A stretch of 64,000 nt of DNA from Vallitalea longa (GTDB taxonomy: Bacteria; Bacillota; Clostridia; Lachnospirales; Vallitaleaceae), in contig NZ_BRLB01000007.1 in NCBI RefSeq assembly GCF_027923465.1, forward strand, positions 124,001 to 188,000, given 5' to 3'. Shown in pieces: positions 44,162 through 54,583 of the stretch. Below the pieces are notes generated by a model. That model searched no databases, was not told the DNA's origin, and saw only the letters and a list, made by a program, of their open reading frames with translations. Position 1 is the first letter of the stretch. Each line of letters starts with the position of its first letter. The position numbers and the translations under genes were made by a program.

Positions 44162-46500
44162 TATTTTCCAATCCCTTCTACATATATTTCAGGAACGTCA
44201 AAATCTCCACGATCATCCATAATAACAACCATCCTTAATTCTCCATCATTACTGATATATTTATCAATATTCTCTTTATTGATGGTTATAGAATCTGTCA
44301 TTTCTATATAAGATTCATCATTAGCAATTAGATAATATTTGCCCTTATCGAATTTCTCACTATATATAGGATTTCGTCTAATCTTTACAAGGGTCATATC
44401 CATAGTTTCTGTAGGCATCTGATATGTAAAACTGAATTCTTTATCATTTGCATAAGCAATCTCTTCGCTTATAACTCCATTTACTAGAGGTTTAACCATT
44501 CCATAATCTAACAATACTGTAGAACCTTTTATGTAATTAACTGTAGCTAATGAAGTTATCATTGTTTTTTCCTTATTATCTATTTTTCTATTATTAACTT
44601 GAAAACCTTTCGCAAAAGTTTCATCTGTAAAACCAACAAACAAAACTTCATCACTATTAATGCTTTCATATATATACCTTATATAATCTAACATCTCAGC
44701 GTTTTGGTACATATCTTTCTTTGCTTCCACTGAATCTGATATACCACGTGATATTTCCCAAGCATATCTCCATAGTGAATCATAACTTTTTGGAATTGGT
44801 TTTCCTACATTCTTTACTTCACTTTCATTTAAATTATCTATAGTATAAATCATATTATTAAAATACACTATACAATTTTTAAAATCGAAATCATAATTAT
44901 TGGTTACTGTACCAGTTAATTCACGTCCATCAGCAGTTAATTGCAAATCAATAAGATTAACTTGCGGAACACTTTCAGGTGTTTCAATTTTAAAGCTATT
45001 ATTGCTCAATACATTTGATTTATAATATTCAATGGTTGAATCAAGTCCTAGTTCCAAATTATAATAAATAGGGAAATCCCTATACTGAATATCATCTGAT
45101 GTACTATAAAAATGATTATTCCTCTCTATTATAGGTATCATAGATAGGCCATCTTCTGATTTCACCCTTAACTTTGACATATTTGTATTTAAGACAGTTC
45201 CAAAACTATCTTTCGAACCTCCATCCTCTGAAAAGTTCAGAATATTAATGAATTGTGATACGGGTTCTTTTATTCTAGTATTTATTCCAGTCACATACAT
45301 TATTGCTACAAATAGTATGGATATAACCGGTATGAATACCCACATATATTGTCTTTTGCCTCTTTTCTTAAGAAATATATATAAAATAGGACCTAATATT
45401 AAAATGTATATAACAATAATTGTAATTATTTTCCATATTGCTGGATATTTAATTTGTGTCATTATCTCTAAAAAATCAGTAGCTCTATTATATGGTGTAG
45501 ATTCATTAGATACTCTGATTTGCTTATCCATAAATTTTGGTAATAAATATAAATTCATAAATTCATTATTATATGTAAATGATTTCATTGGTTCCATACC
45601 TAAATCAAAAGTATATAAATCAATATTTCCTTTTCCTTTTTTCACATTATATGCTAGTCCATACTCACCATTAGAAACAACCTCCTTTAACGTACTACTA
45701 TCAAATTCAATTATACTGAGTGGTGTGTTATTTATAACATTTTCATCTGACTGTTCATTAACAACGTCATATAATATCTTATTATCTGCTTCAATAAGCT
45801 CATTTATTGAATCTATACCTATAAAGTCTTCAATTATAGGTATTGTCTTCGTGTAATTCACTCCTGACCCTATTATTAAGTGTCCACCATCTATTACCCA
45901 TTCTTTCAGAACCTCTATTTGTTTTTCATTTAACTTTGATAAATTATAATTATTGATTATTATAACATCTAATATTTTACTAGCAAAAACATCCTCCGGA
46001 AAATTATTCTCATTTAGGTTAACTTTTGTACAAATATCAGAATTAAAATAATTCAAATCATCATAATCCTCATCCAATACTCCTAACATCAGATTAGATT
46101 CTATTCCTTGATTGAAAGGTAGTGTGAACTTTTTCTCATAAATAACTTTTTCCTTCTCTTCAAGTATGACTCTTATAATTGCTAAATTTTCATTGACTCT
46201 TGGTATTATGAATTTAATATCTTTAGCATTACCTTTTTCACAAGTCACTTTCTGTGATAACATCCCATCATTTTCACTATTGACATGATATCTTATTTTC
46301 ACAATCCCATCAAAATCATCTATATCATTAACTATATTAATATTAACAGGCATATCTTTATAAACTTTATAATAGTTATCATATCCATAATTCACATCAA
46401 TTTTAAAATTATCATTATTCGAAGCATGAACACTAATCCCAATTTCAGTAAATAGAAAAACTATAAATGTACATATTATTAATCTTATTATCCTCTTCAT
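44161..46500 (-). CDS. Large membrane protein, GldG-like position, 779 residues
   Basis: Signal peptide (about 1-26), an extracellular beta-rich region, then a segment (about 135-320) with VIIINNYNLSKLNEKQIEVLKEWVIDGGHLIIGSG, similar to the glutamine amidotransferase-like fold of GldG and related proteins; one helix near 353-378 and a second near 388-407; and a long second extracellular part without Cys-based motifs. The amidotransferase Cys is lacking, so a binding role is likelier than catalysis. It is encoded between the VWA protein and the ABC ATPase, 11 bases after the former. I cannot assign a precise family. Confidence 0.68.
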   Translation of the reverse strand: MKRIIRLIICTFIVFLFTEIGISVHASNNDNFKIDVNYGYDNYYKVYKDMPVNINIVNDIDDFDGIVKIRYHVNSENDGMLSQKVTCEKGNAKDIKFIIPRVNENLAIIRVILEEKEKVIYEKKFTLPFNQGIESNLMLGVLDEDYDDLNYFNSDICTKVNLNENNFPEDVFASKILDVIIINNYNLSKLNEKQIEVLKEWVIDGGHLIIGSGVNYTKTIPIIEDFIGIDSINELIEADNKILYDVVNEQSDENVINNTPLSIIEFDSSTLKEVVSNGEYGLAYNVKKGKGNIDLYTFDLGMEPMKSFTYNNEFMNLYLLPKFMDKQIRVSNESTPYNRATDFLEIMTQIKYPAIWKIITIIVIYILILGPILYIFLKKRGKRQYMWVFIPVISILFVAIMYVTGINTRIKEPVSQFINILNFSEDGGSKDSFGTVLNTNMSKLRVKSEDGLSMIPIIERNNHFYSTSDDIQYRDFPIYYNLELGLDSTIEYYKSNVLSNNSFKIETPESVPQVNLIDLQLTADGRELTGTVTNNYDFDFKNCIVYFNNMIYTIDNLNESEVKNVGKPIPKSYDSLWRYAWEISRGISDSVEAKKDMYQNAEMLDYIRYIYESINSDEVLFVGFTDETFAKGFQVNNRKIDNKEKTMITSLATVNYIKGSTVLLDYGMVKPLVNGVISEEIAYANDKEFSFTYQMPTETMDMTLVKIRRNPIYSEKFDKGKYYLIANDESYIEMTDSITINKENIDKYISNDGELRMVVIMDDRGDFDVPEIYVEGIGK

Positions 46501-46511
46501 TTTATTCTCCC

Positions 46512-49265
46512 TTATCTTTTCCTTTTGGTATTTCCAAGTAATTCTGAAGTATCAATTAAGTTTGATTTTTTGTCATGATTTTTCTTAAGAGGTTTCTTAT
46601 TAATCTTATCTTTTTTAATATCTTTTTCTATAATAATGGTTTCATTTTTGTTCTCATTAATCTTATTAACAACCTTTTTATTTTTACTATCTATTCCCTT
46701 CCTTAATCTACTTGATAGGTTTGTTAAAGGTAATACTATTTTTTGCAATTTAGATACAATATTAAATCTTCTAAAAGCTATATCAATCAACCACATAATA
46801 AGTGCAACTATCAATAACCCATTAGTTATCTTCCTACTAGTTTTAACTTTATTATCAATATCAGTAAATACCTCTCTAGAATCTTGTATATATCTACCTC
46901 CAACCTTTTCTACAAATGTATTGAAAGATTTATTTGTAGTTATCTTATATTCTTCCGAATAAGGTATATTAATACCACCTAAACCCGTAGCCACTATTTC
47001 ATCTTCATGCCTCTGAACTCCTTTTATCATATATGAACCTATTTCTTCTGGCTCAAAAGTTCCTTGATATACTCCTTTTCTCACAGGTTCCAAATTAACG
47101 GTTAATAATTCATTTGAAGGTGATTTCAATTGTACTACTGTATCAAGTAAAGAGTCATTCACATCAGAATTAAGAGTGATTTCAACTTTTCCATTATCAT
47201 ACGAACTGTTTATCTCTATTGCATCCTCTGAATAATTCTCTATTGTGTAATTGATTATATTCTGCCAAAACACATTATTTTTATCCCAAGCATTATATGA
47301 AGCACTCCATTCACCTGATAAATCTGAACACCAAGAAGCAGTTTTTCCAAGTCCATACTGCCAAACAGAAAGTATAGGGTCGTTGACAGGACTTGTCAAT
47401 ATAACAGTTGCCGCATCTTTTGGAGAAGTACCTACATAACCTTGTAATTGTGGTAAACCCTCATCATATATATTACTTAAAATAGAATGATAAGAATTCA
47501 TTATAGGAGTGAAAGTCATATTATTTATATAAGTTCTTGAAGCCATAAATGCTTCTTTTGCAAAGATTCTTGGAATACTTGAACCACTTCTAGTGAAGTA
47601 CTTTCTTCCTTTGCCAGCAGTAGCTAAATATGATAATAATTTGATATCAGCACCTGTTCCTACACCTACTGTTGACAACGTTATTCTATTATCATTCATA
47701 TTTCTTAGTAAAGAGTCATATCCATTTTGTTCTGCTTGTCCATCAGTCAACAGTATAATGTGCTTTATTTCTGCTTTCGATTCTATCAATCTATTATAAG
47801 CTTCTTGTAAAGAAGGTAGTATAGATGTTCCCCCTCCTTCACTTATATTTAATATACTTTCATTAATACTTTTTCTATTGTCCACTGTTTGTATATCAAC
47901 GACATTAGTAGGTGTATCATCAAATGCAATAACCCCTATTTGATCATCATCTTCCAGCACTTCTACCGTTCTTATTGCAGCTTCTTTTGCAAGCCTTAGA
48001 TTATTACCAGACATACTTCCTGATTTGTCAATAACTAGCATCATAGCCATCTTAGGTTTATTTTTTATTCCACTCATATCCATATTAACTGGTAATACAG
48101 TTTCCAATGGTGTTTTATAGTATCCACCTAAAGCATAAGAGCTTTCCCCGCCAATAGTTACTAATCCTCCACCAAAGTTCTTAACATAACTTGGTATATT
48201 ATCTAAAAAAGCATCACTCAAATTATCAGCAGATACATTACACATGATGATACTCTTATATTTTAACATATTTTCCAAGTTTATTGGTGCCTGTACACTA
48301 TTAAGTGTATCATGGCCAAGTCCTATACTCTCAGCTATCTTCACAATCTGTAGAGCATCTTTTTCATCATCATTCAATATAAGTATTTTAGGGGTACTCT
48401 GAACAAATGTAAATGCAGAATATGTGTTATTTACTGTAAGTTCATCAATATCAGGTTCAATCAATAATTCATAATCAACGAATCCCATTTTCTTAGCTAT
48501 ATCATTCATTACATAATTGTTGGAACCTTTCCTTAACATTACATCATCTGTAATTACCTTTTCCCCATCTGCTATAACAGTTATTTTACTATTAGTTTCA
48601 ACTGTAGAGAATATATTCATGTTAATCTGGAATTGTTCACCTAAATTGACTTTTTGAGGTATATGAAAATTATCTACATACACTTCGTTCGTAACAGTAG
48701 AATCTATATTTTTAACTTTTATCTCGATATTTTGATCTTTTATTGATTGAACAAGTTTATTTAAGTTTCCTTTATTCGCTTTTCCATCTGTTAGTATAAC
48801 TATCCTTTTATTCTTTTCTCTAGGCATCAATGCCATACTTTTCAATATACCTTGTTCTATATCTGTGTATGATCCATTTACATCTGTCACTAATACATCA
48901 GATGTAAAATCTTTAGTCAAGTTAACATCTAGTGTTGAATTTTCCCCAAATACTACAGAAGCAACACTATCATCTTTTTCTTTATCTTTAACAGCATTCC
49001 TAATAAAATCCTTTATACTTTCTTTATTCTTGTACATACTCTCTGACACATCTGATAAAAAGATAGTAGACGTTTCTTTTGATGTTCTGACGATAGATAT
49101 ATCTGCTAAAGCTAATATTAAAAACAGCATTACAATACATCTTATAACTGTAATTAAATTCTTCTTTAATTTATTGTTATAATATTTTTTTGATATCATT
49201 AATATCAAAAAAACTATCAACGGATATAGTATCAAGACCCATATCCTTCCAAATTCCAATCTCAT
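46512..49265 (-). CDS. Membrane protein with two von Willebrand factor A domains, 917 residues
   Basis: Two helices at the N-terminus (about 6-25 and 35-55), a first VWA domain (about 65-185) with an incomplete metal site SDVSESM, a beta-rich part, an amidotransferase-like segment (about 295-385, with GGGLVTIGGESSYALGGY), a second VWA domain (about 400-560) with a complete MIDAS start DKSGSMSG and ILLTDGQAEQ, a beta domain, a further helix near 825-842 and a Lys-rich cytosolic tail. Such proteins occur with MoxR ATPases, which act as chaperones loading metal into VWA partners. The ATG at 49265 has GAGGTG 5 bases upstream; a longer reading from 49304 is rejected. Confidence 0.85.
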   Translation of the reverse strand: MRLEFGRIWVLILYPLIVFLILMISKKYYNNKLKKNLITVIRCIVMLFLILALADISIVRTSKETSTIFLSDVSESMYKNKESIKDFIRNAVKDKEKDDSVASVVFGENSTLDVNLTKDFTSDVLVTDVNGSYTDIEQGILKSMALMPREKNKRIVILTDGKANKGNLNKLVQSIKDQNIEIKVKNIDSTVTNEVYVDNFHIPQKVNLGEQFQINMNIFSTVETNSKITVIADGEKVITDDVMLRKGSNNYVMNDIAKKMGFVDYELLIEPDIDELTVNNTYSAFTFVQSTPKILILNDDEKDALQIVKIAESIGLGHDTLNSVQAPINLENMLKYKSIIMCNVSADNLSDAFLDNIPSYVKNFGGGLVTIGGESSYALGGYYKTPLETVLPVNMDMSGIKNKPKMAMMLVIDKSGSMSGNNLRLAKEAAIRTVEVLEDDDQIGVIAFDDTPTNVVDIQTVDNRKSINESILNISEGGGTSILPSLQEAYNRLIESKAEIKHIILLTDGQAEQNGYDSLLRNMNDNRITLSTVGVGTGADIKLLSYLATAGKGRKYFTRSGSSIPRIFAKEAFMASRTYINNMTFTPIMNSYHSILSNIYDEGLPQLQGYVGTSPKDAATVILTSPVNDPILSVWQYGLGKTASWCSDLSGEWSASYNAWDKNNVFWQNIINYTIENYSEDAIEINSSYDNGKVEITLNSDVNDSLLDTVVQLKSPSNELLTVNLEPVRKGVYQGTFEPEEIGSYMIKGVQRHEDEIVATGLGGINIPYSEEYKITTNKSFNTFVEKVGGRYIQDSREVFTDIDNKVKTSRKITNGLLIVALIMWLIDIAFRRFNIVSKLQKIVLPLTNLSSRLRKGIDSKNKKVVNKINENKNETIIIEKDIKKDKINKKPLKKNHDKKSNLIDTSELLGNTKRKR

Positions 49266-49275
49266 AATTACACCT

Positions 49276-51081
49276 CTAGCCAATAATGTATTTTTTCCAT
49301 TCATAAAGAATTACAACAATAGCAAGAATGATAAATAAGAATATATAATCTGTTTTCTTATTATTATTTATAATTGATTTATGATCAACACTATTTACAA
49401 ACTCATTTGAATAACTATTAATAGTTGATTCTGAATCGGTATCATAATTAATAGTTATATAATCTATTTTTTGTTCCTTATCTTTGTTTTCTTGTATTAA
49501 TTGATAAACACCCAACTTATTAGTATTATCATAATAAGTTATAGGATACTCTACATTTATTTTGTCTTTATAATTAGTAGGATCTATTAATAATGCTTTT
49601 TCCGTGGTACTTAATGGCTCGAAGGATATGCTTTCATTAGCATTATAATCATCCAATAATTGAATAGAGTTTCCTAATATATTAGTTAATAAACTATCCA
49701 TAAGAATAGGGAAACTAACATTAAGTGGTAAATCACTATTATGTATATCAAAAGAAACAATACCGAATTTTATACCATTTTTATTTCCCATTGCTATAAC
49801 ACTGTCATCACCAGCATCAGCTATAGATTGCATATAGTCTTTAATATTTATCTTATTATATGTTGAAACAATGAATTTTTCATTAATCACATGTTTAGTT
49901 ATATCATTTTCAACAAAATCTACCATTCTACTGTTATCGTTAAACTCTGTATCATATAATCCATCAATCTCTGGAATATTAATAAATATGAAACTACCGT
50001 CTTTCGGTAATTCATTAGGAATAATGCTGTCGAAAATATATAAATCATATTTTTCACTAGAGACATCTCTATTTTTAGATTTGAATAATTCATATTTATT
50101 AGATGCTAAAACAGCTTTTTCCATGAAAATGTTTTCTTCTGATACCAATAATATTTTTTTGGTATTGTTTTCTTTTAAGGTACTGAATCTTATATTATCT
50201 TCTTTTATTAAATCTTTCTCTTTTATTTCTCCATATATATATGAACCTTCACACACAACATTATCAAATAGAATATTCTTACTTTCATTACCCTGCAATT
50301 GTATTTCCTTACCTTTTAATAAGGAATCATTTTCATCAAAAATATCTAGATGTACGTTAACAGGAGTTTCATATCTATTAGTTATTTTTGCTAGAATTTC
50401 ATAATTATTTACTGTAAGAAAAGTTGCTAAGCTATCTATACTCACATTAGAGCCAATGGAGTTGACTAAATAATTATCTGTATTCCCATTTTCAATGATT
50501 TCATCTGTTACAATAGATAATTCATAATCCTCATAGCTATCTGCTATAGAATATATAAAATCCATATTATCATTAATTTTTTTAGAACCATATGTTGGTT
50601 TTATATTATTAATTGATTTTTTTATAACATCTCTGTCAACAGCATTTGAAACATCTATATTTACTTCGCTTCCTACAGTAATTATTGTAATTGATGTTCC
50701 ATCTATTAATCCGTTTATCTTTTTATTTGCAACCTCTTTTGCATAATCTAATCTCGTCTTATTTTTATTATACTTGGCATTCATACTTGCACTATTATCT
50801 ATAACTATAATCTGTGCATTATTAGTCTCGTGTTTTTTATAAAAATAAGGATTTGCCAATGATAATGTAATGAGTATAACGACAATTATCTGCAATATCA
50901 TTAATATATTCTTTTTTAACTTCTGCCATGGTGTACTTACCTCATCATCTTTTAAAGCCAAATCCCATAAAAAAGTACTGGAAATTTCTTTTCTTTCAAA
51001 ATTCTGCTTCAAAATATACATTAGTATAACGATTGGAATAAGAAGCAACCACAATAAAGCATAAGGATTACTAAACCTCAT
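49276..51081 (-). CDS. BatA-like VWA membrane protein, 601 residues
   Basis: The N-terminus MRFSNPYALLWLLLIPIVIL and KKNILMILQIIVVILITLSL are the two helices and linker of the BatA aerotolerance domain. Next is a VWA domain (about 88-195) with MIDAS start DNSASM and an ending VTDEI, a beta sandwich, a region without motifs and a C-terminal helix (about 577-595). The membrane therefore holds both ends and the VWA domain is probably outside or at the surface. It precedes the 917-residue VWA gene and follows DUF58. Confidence 0.88.
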   Translation of the reverse strand: MRFSNPYALLWLLLIPIVILMYILKQNFERKEISSTFLWDLALKDDEVSTPWQKLKKNILMILQIIVVILITLSLANPYFYKKHETNNAQIIVIDNSASMNAKYNKNKTRLDYAKEVANKKINGLIDGTSITIITVGSEVNIDVSNAVDRDVIKKSINNIKPTYGSKKINDNMDFIYSIADSYEDYELSIVTDEIIENGNTDNYLVNSIGSNVSIDSLATFLTVNNYEILAKITNRYETPVNVHLDIFDENDSLLKGKEIQLQGNESKNILFDNVVCEGSYIYGEIKEKDLIKEDNIRFSTLKENNTKKILLVSEENIFMEKAVLASNKYELFKSKNRDVSSEKYDLYIFDSIIPNELPKDGSFIFINIPEIDGLYDTEFNDNSRMVDFVENDITKHVINEKFIVSTYNKINIKDYMQSIADAGDDSVIAMGNKNGIKFGIVSFDIHNSDLPLNVSFPILMDSLLTNILGNSIQLLDDYNANESISFEPLSTTEKALLIDPTNYKDKINVEYPITYYDNTNKLGVYQLIQENKDKEQKIDYITINYDTDSESTINSYSNEFVNSVDHKSIINNNKKTDYIFLFIILAIVVILYEWKKYIIG

Positions 51082-51122
51082 ATTGATTACACATCCTTTT
51101 TATTCAACATGTAACATTAATT

Positions 51123-51989
51123 CTATAACATTGTAAAAGTATTGATTAAATCTTCTAGAATAATCTTTTCAACTGTATCTGATGAATTGATTCTTATATA
51201 AGATGCACCGTATTTGTTACAAACGTTATTAATATCATTACTATATTTTTCTAATTTTTCATTGTATTTTTTTAGTAAGTTAGGAGTCATGATAAGATTT
51301 TTTTCTTGTCCAGTTTCACTATCAACCAATTTAAATCTTCCATCTATAGTTGGGGCAATCTCTTCTGCTGATAATATATGCAATACCAGTATTTGCTGTT
51401 TATTATAAGTTAAGAATTTAATTACATCATCCAACTCATCATTTGTAAATAAATCCGATAAGATTATACTTATACCGCTACCCCTAAAATGTGATCTTTT
51501 CAACTTAACGAAATTAGATTTTTCTGCATCGAATTTTATGTTTTCTAAGTAATTTATATATTTCATAAAAGAATTTTTACCTTGTCCAAGAAAAATGTTG
51601 CTTTCATTTGATACAAGAGGATTTATTAATACTTTATCTAAATTATTAAGTGCTATATAGGAAAAAACAGCAGCTAACTGCAAAGTTACTCTATTTTTAT
51701 TATAAAAAGCCATTGACTTACTATTATCTATAAATATGTTAAAAACAGCTTCTTTTTCTTCCATAAACAATTTTATATATAACTTCTTGAATTTTCCATA
51801 AGCATTCCAGTCAATTCTTCTGAAATCATCTGAAGGAACATATTTACGATAATCTGAAAATTCAACTGACATCCCCTTAGCTTTTGACTTCCTGCTTCCA
51901 GCAGATCCATATGCCGCTGTATTTTTAATACATACTGATAACTTTTCTAATTTACTCATAAAATCGGATGTAAAAATTTGTTCATTCAT
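51123..51989 (-). CDS. DUF58 protein
   Basis: 288 residues. The DUF58 signature is FSDYRKYVPSDDFRRIDWNAYGKFKKLYIKLFMEEKE in the N-terminal third, followed directly by a VWA-like segment with DNSKSM, and IILSDLFTNDELDDV as a later strand. There is no transmembrane helix, so it is cytosolic. DUF58 proteins almost always accompany a MoxR ATPase and VWA proteins. The gene starts 16 bases after moxR. Confidence 0.93.
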   Translation of the reverse strand: MNEQIFTSDFMSKLEKLSVCIKNTAAYGSAGSRKSKAKGMSVEFSDYRKYVPSDDFRRIDWNAYGKFKKLYIKLFMEEKEAVFNIFIDNSKSMAFYNKNRVTLQLAAVFSYIALNNLDKVLINPLVSNESNIFLGQGKNSFMKYINYLENIKFDAEKSNFVKLKRSHFRGSGISIILSDLFTNDELDDVIKFLTYNKQQILVLHILSAEEIAPTIDGRFKLVDSETGQEKNLIMTPNLLKKYNEKLEKYSNDINNVCNKYGASYIRINSSDTVEKIILEDLINTFTML

Positions 51990-52005
51990 AATAAACCTCT
52001 ACTTC

Positions 52006-52995
52006 CTAGACTTTTATTTCATTCAATAACATTCTTATGAATTCGTCTTCATTAATCCCATCACTAATAGCTTCAAAGTTCAAAAATATTCTATGCCTTA
52101 GACAAATAAGAGCGACATACTTAATATCATCAAAAGAAACATTATACCTGCCTTCAAGTAAAGCATTAGCTTTCGCCGATTTCAGTATCGCTTGTGCTGC
52201 ACGTGGACTAGCTCCATATTTGAGATACTTTTTAGTAATCTCAGATGCATTAGGTAATTCACCATGAGTTGCAACAACTAGTTTTAGAGCATACTCTTTA
52301 ACATATTTAGCTATAGGAACTTTGTTAATGATATTTCTTATATCAAGTATATCATTTCCAGATATTATTTTGGAAGGTTCACTATAATTCCCATCTACAG
52401 TTAAATCCATAATCTTAGATAGTTCATCCAGATTAGGAAATTCAACCATAACTTTGAACATGAATCTATCTAATTGAGCTTCAGGCAATGGATAAGTTCC
52501 TTCCATTTCTATTGGATTCTGAGTCGCTAGTACCATAAACGGCTGAGGTAACTTATATGTATTTTTCCCAACAGTTACTGTCATTTCCTGCATCGCTTCC
52601 AACATGGATGATTGAGTCTTAGGCGTAGCCCTATTAATCTCATCAGCTAATAACAAATTAGCAAATACAGGACCTTGCTGGTATTCAAAATACCCTTTAC
52701 CATGATTATCTTCTACATACATATTAGTTCCAACAACATCAGCCGGCATTAAATCCGGGGTAAATTGTATTCTTGAAAAAGATAGATTCATAACTTTAGC
52801 AAGTGTTTTAACAAGCTGAGTCTTTCCAAGACCAGGTACTCCTTCGAGTAATATATTTCCACCTGTCAAAATTCCTAGAAGAACTTGTCTTATAACATCT
52901 TCTTGTCCAACAATTCCTTTGGCAATTTCTTTTTCAACTTTATTTACCTTGAGTTTACAGTCTTTTATGGTACTCTCAGTAATTTCCATTATCAT
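52006..52995 (-). CDS. MoxR family AAA+ ATPase
   Basis: 329 residues. Walker A GVPGLGKTQLVK (about 57-68), RIQFTPDLMPADVVGTNMY, Walker B LLADEINRATPKTQSSMLEAMQE, sensor 1 LATQNPIEMEGTYPLPEAQLDRF and the lid with YGASPRAAQAILKSAKANALL are all in place. MoxR proteins are chaperone-like ATPases that mature protein complexes, often VWA proteins. It is the first gene of the eight-gene operon to 40875. A second ATG at 52989 has slightly better spacing from AGG and could be the real start. Confidence 0.95.
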   Translation of the reverse strand: MIMEITESTIKDCKLKVNKVEKEIAKGIVGQEDVIRQVLLGILTGGNILLEGVPGLGKTQLVKTLAKVMNLSFSRIQFTPDLMPADVVGTNMYVEDNHGKGYFEYQQGPVFANLLLADEINRATPKTQSSMLEAMQEMTVTVGKNTYKLPQPFMVLATQNPIEMEGTYPLPEAQLDRFMFKVMVEFPNLDELSKIMDLTVDGNYSEPSKIISGNDILDIRNIINKVPIAKYVKEYALKLVVATHGELPNASEITKKYLKYGASPRAAQAILKSAKANALLEGRYNVSFDDIKYVALICLRHRIFLNFEAISDGINEDEFIRMLLNEIKV

Positions 52996-53460
52996 ACCTA
53001 CTTTCCCAAAATTTTATTTTGTAACTTTATATTAGCGTATAGTCAAACATAACCTTTTTTCAATGTATGTATTATCATATTGAGATTCATCTAATATTTT
53101 TTCAATAAGATAATTACTTTAAACTAAATTATAACTAACCATCTTAAATTCTACATGATTAGCATTAAAATTATACATAAAAATGATTAAAAAACAATTA
53201 ACTTTTTATTACTAAATTGAACTTATTAATATATATTATACTCTTTTTCATATTAGAAAACTGAAAAAATCACAATATATTATTCCTTTTTTAAATTCAG
53301 AGTAAAATTTTGAACTAATAATTAATACAATATACTAAGAAAAATTTAATTATTAAAATAACAAGGTTAACTATTTTTCTAGCCAACCTTGCTTAATATT
53401 CGATTATCACTTTTTAGTATTATTTTTAACATTTGATAATGTTTTTTTATTAAATATACT
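52996..53460. other. Gene-free region upstream of the MoxR operon
   Basis: 465 bases, very AT-rich. It should hold the MoxR operon promoter; TTGAAA and TATACG 16 bases apart near 53050-53080 are a weak candidate. The hairpin at 53361-53394 lies on the amidase side. No ORF was found. Confidence 0.5.
53361..53394 (-). terminator. Terminator downstream of the amidase gene
   Basis: A stem of about 13 bp with several G-T pairs (GCAAGGTTGGCTA against TAGTTAACCTTG) and a 6-base loop, followed on the minus strand by TTATTTTAAT. It lies about 65 bases beyond the amidase stop. Confidence 0.6.
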
Positions 53461-54417
53461 TTATTCTTTTGGATGTAGCTCTGTCAAGAATTCCATTATA
53501 CCTTCTGCCACAGATTGAGCTAAATTTTCTAAGAAATCTGCATCAGTTAATCTCTTAGCATCTTCTAAATTAGTAGCATATCCCATTTCAAATAAGACTG
53601 ATGTCATAGTAGTCTTTCTAATTACATAATATGCCCTTGTCTTCTGTTCACGTATTTTAATTTTCTCAATTCCCGTTTTCTCTGTAAATTTAGTAGATAT
53701 CATTTTAGCTAATTTATCTGCTGTAGTATTATATTCTTCTCCTTTATCACAATAATATATATCATATCCATTGGTACTACTGGATTCTTCAAATGCATTA
53801 ATGTGTAAAGATACAAAAACATCAGCATTACTTTCATTAGCTTTTTTTACTCTTTCCTCTAACTTAACTTTATATATTTTATCTTCTTGTATTTCATTAT
53901 AATTTTCTGTTCTTGATGTAACTACATTATAATCATTAGCCTTTAATATCTCAACTACTCTATTGGAAACATCTAAGACAACCTTACTTTCCGTAACATC
54001 CAAACCAAATTCTTTAGGGGATGCTGTTCCACAATCAGAGAAGCCATGTCCAGGATCAATAAAAACTGTTCCTACTCCACTATATATTGGGTTTTTATCT
54101 TTATTGATATTTTCACTTTCATTTTCTTGATTAGTTACTTCTGGTACTACTGTTTCATCAACCTTCTTAGCTTTTTTATGTAATATAGTAAAAAGCAAAA
54201 TTGGTATACATATGACTAGTAATAATATGATACCTGCAATTACTCTATTTCTTTTCTTCTTACGATTTGCTATATAAACTTTTTCCCAATGCCTAACAGC
54301 TTTAGTACTTACTTCAAGTTTATCAGCAATCTCTTCAACTGTTTTATTTCCATTAATGATTAATTTAACATTATTAATCTTAACATTATTATCTATTTTT
54401 TTTACCATCGCTTTCAT
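53461..54417 (-). CDS. N-acetylmuramoyl-L-alanine amidase with N-terminal helix-turn-helix and membrane anchor
   Basis: 318 residues in three parts. Residues about 17-52 (KLIINGNKTVEEIADKLEVSTKAVRHWEK) form a terminase-small-subunit or phage-type helix-turn-helix facing the cytosol. Residues 59-80 are a transmembrane helix after a KKKRNR stop. Then comes a linker and an Amidase_3 domain (about 112-312) with zinc ligands in DPGHG, TESKV and SLHINAF and the catalytic Glu in FEMGYAT. It would cleave the bond between the sugar and the peptide stem of cell-wall peptidoglycan. The combination is unusual. The start is uncertain: ATG at 54417 has no site, while ATG at 54408 follows AGG by about 9 bases. 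Confidence 0.85.
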   Translation of the reverse strand: MKAMVKKIDNNVKINNVKLIINGNKTVEEIADKLEVSTKAVRHWEKVYIANRKKKRNRVIAGIILLLVICIPILLFTILHKKAKKVDETVVPEVTNQENESENINKDKNPIYSGVGTVFIDPGHGFSDCGTASPKEFGLDVTESKVVLDVSNRVVEILKANDYNVVTSRTENYNEIQEDKIYKVKLEERVKKANESNADVFVSLHINAFEESSSTNGYDIYYCDKGEEYNTTADKLAKMISTKFTEKTGIEKIKIREQKTRAYYVIRKTTMTSVLFEMGYATNLEDAKRLTDADFLENLAQSVAEGIMEFLTELHPKE

Positions 54418-54583
54418 CCTATTAAATTATTTTCACTTAATATGTCATAAAGTGTCAAACGAAACGTCCCAATGTCATATAATGTATTCTAAAAAACTTT
54501 TCAATTACTTCAATATAATAAAACATTGCCAACATTAGCAATTATAACCTATATTTAAATAATCGAAAAGTTATTACTCATTA

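Noticed and set aside
45248-45856. 202-residue plus-strand ORF
   Set aside because: It lies wholly opposite the 779-residue gene, has no ribosome site and an amino-acid make-up expected of an antisense shadow. The same holds for 4617-5165, 22381-22941, 30994-31488 and 49871-50404.
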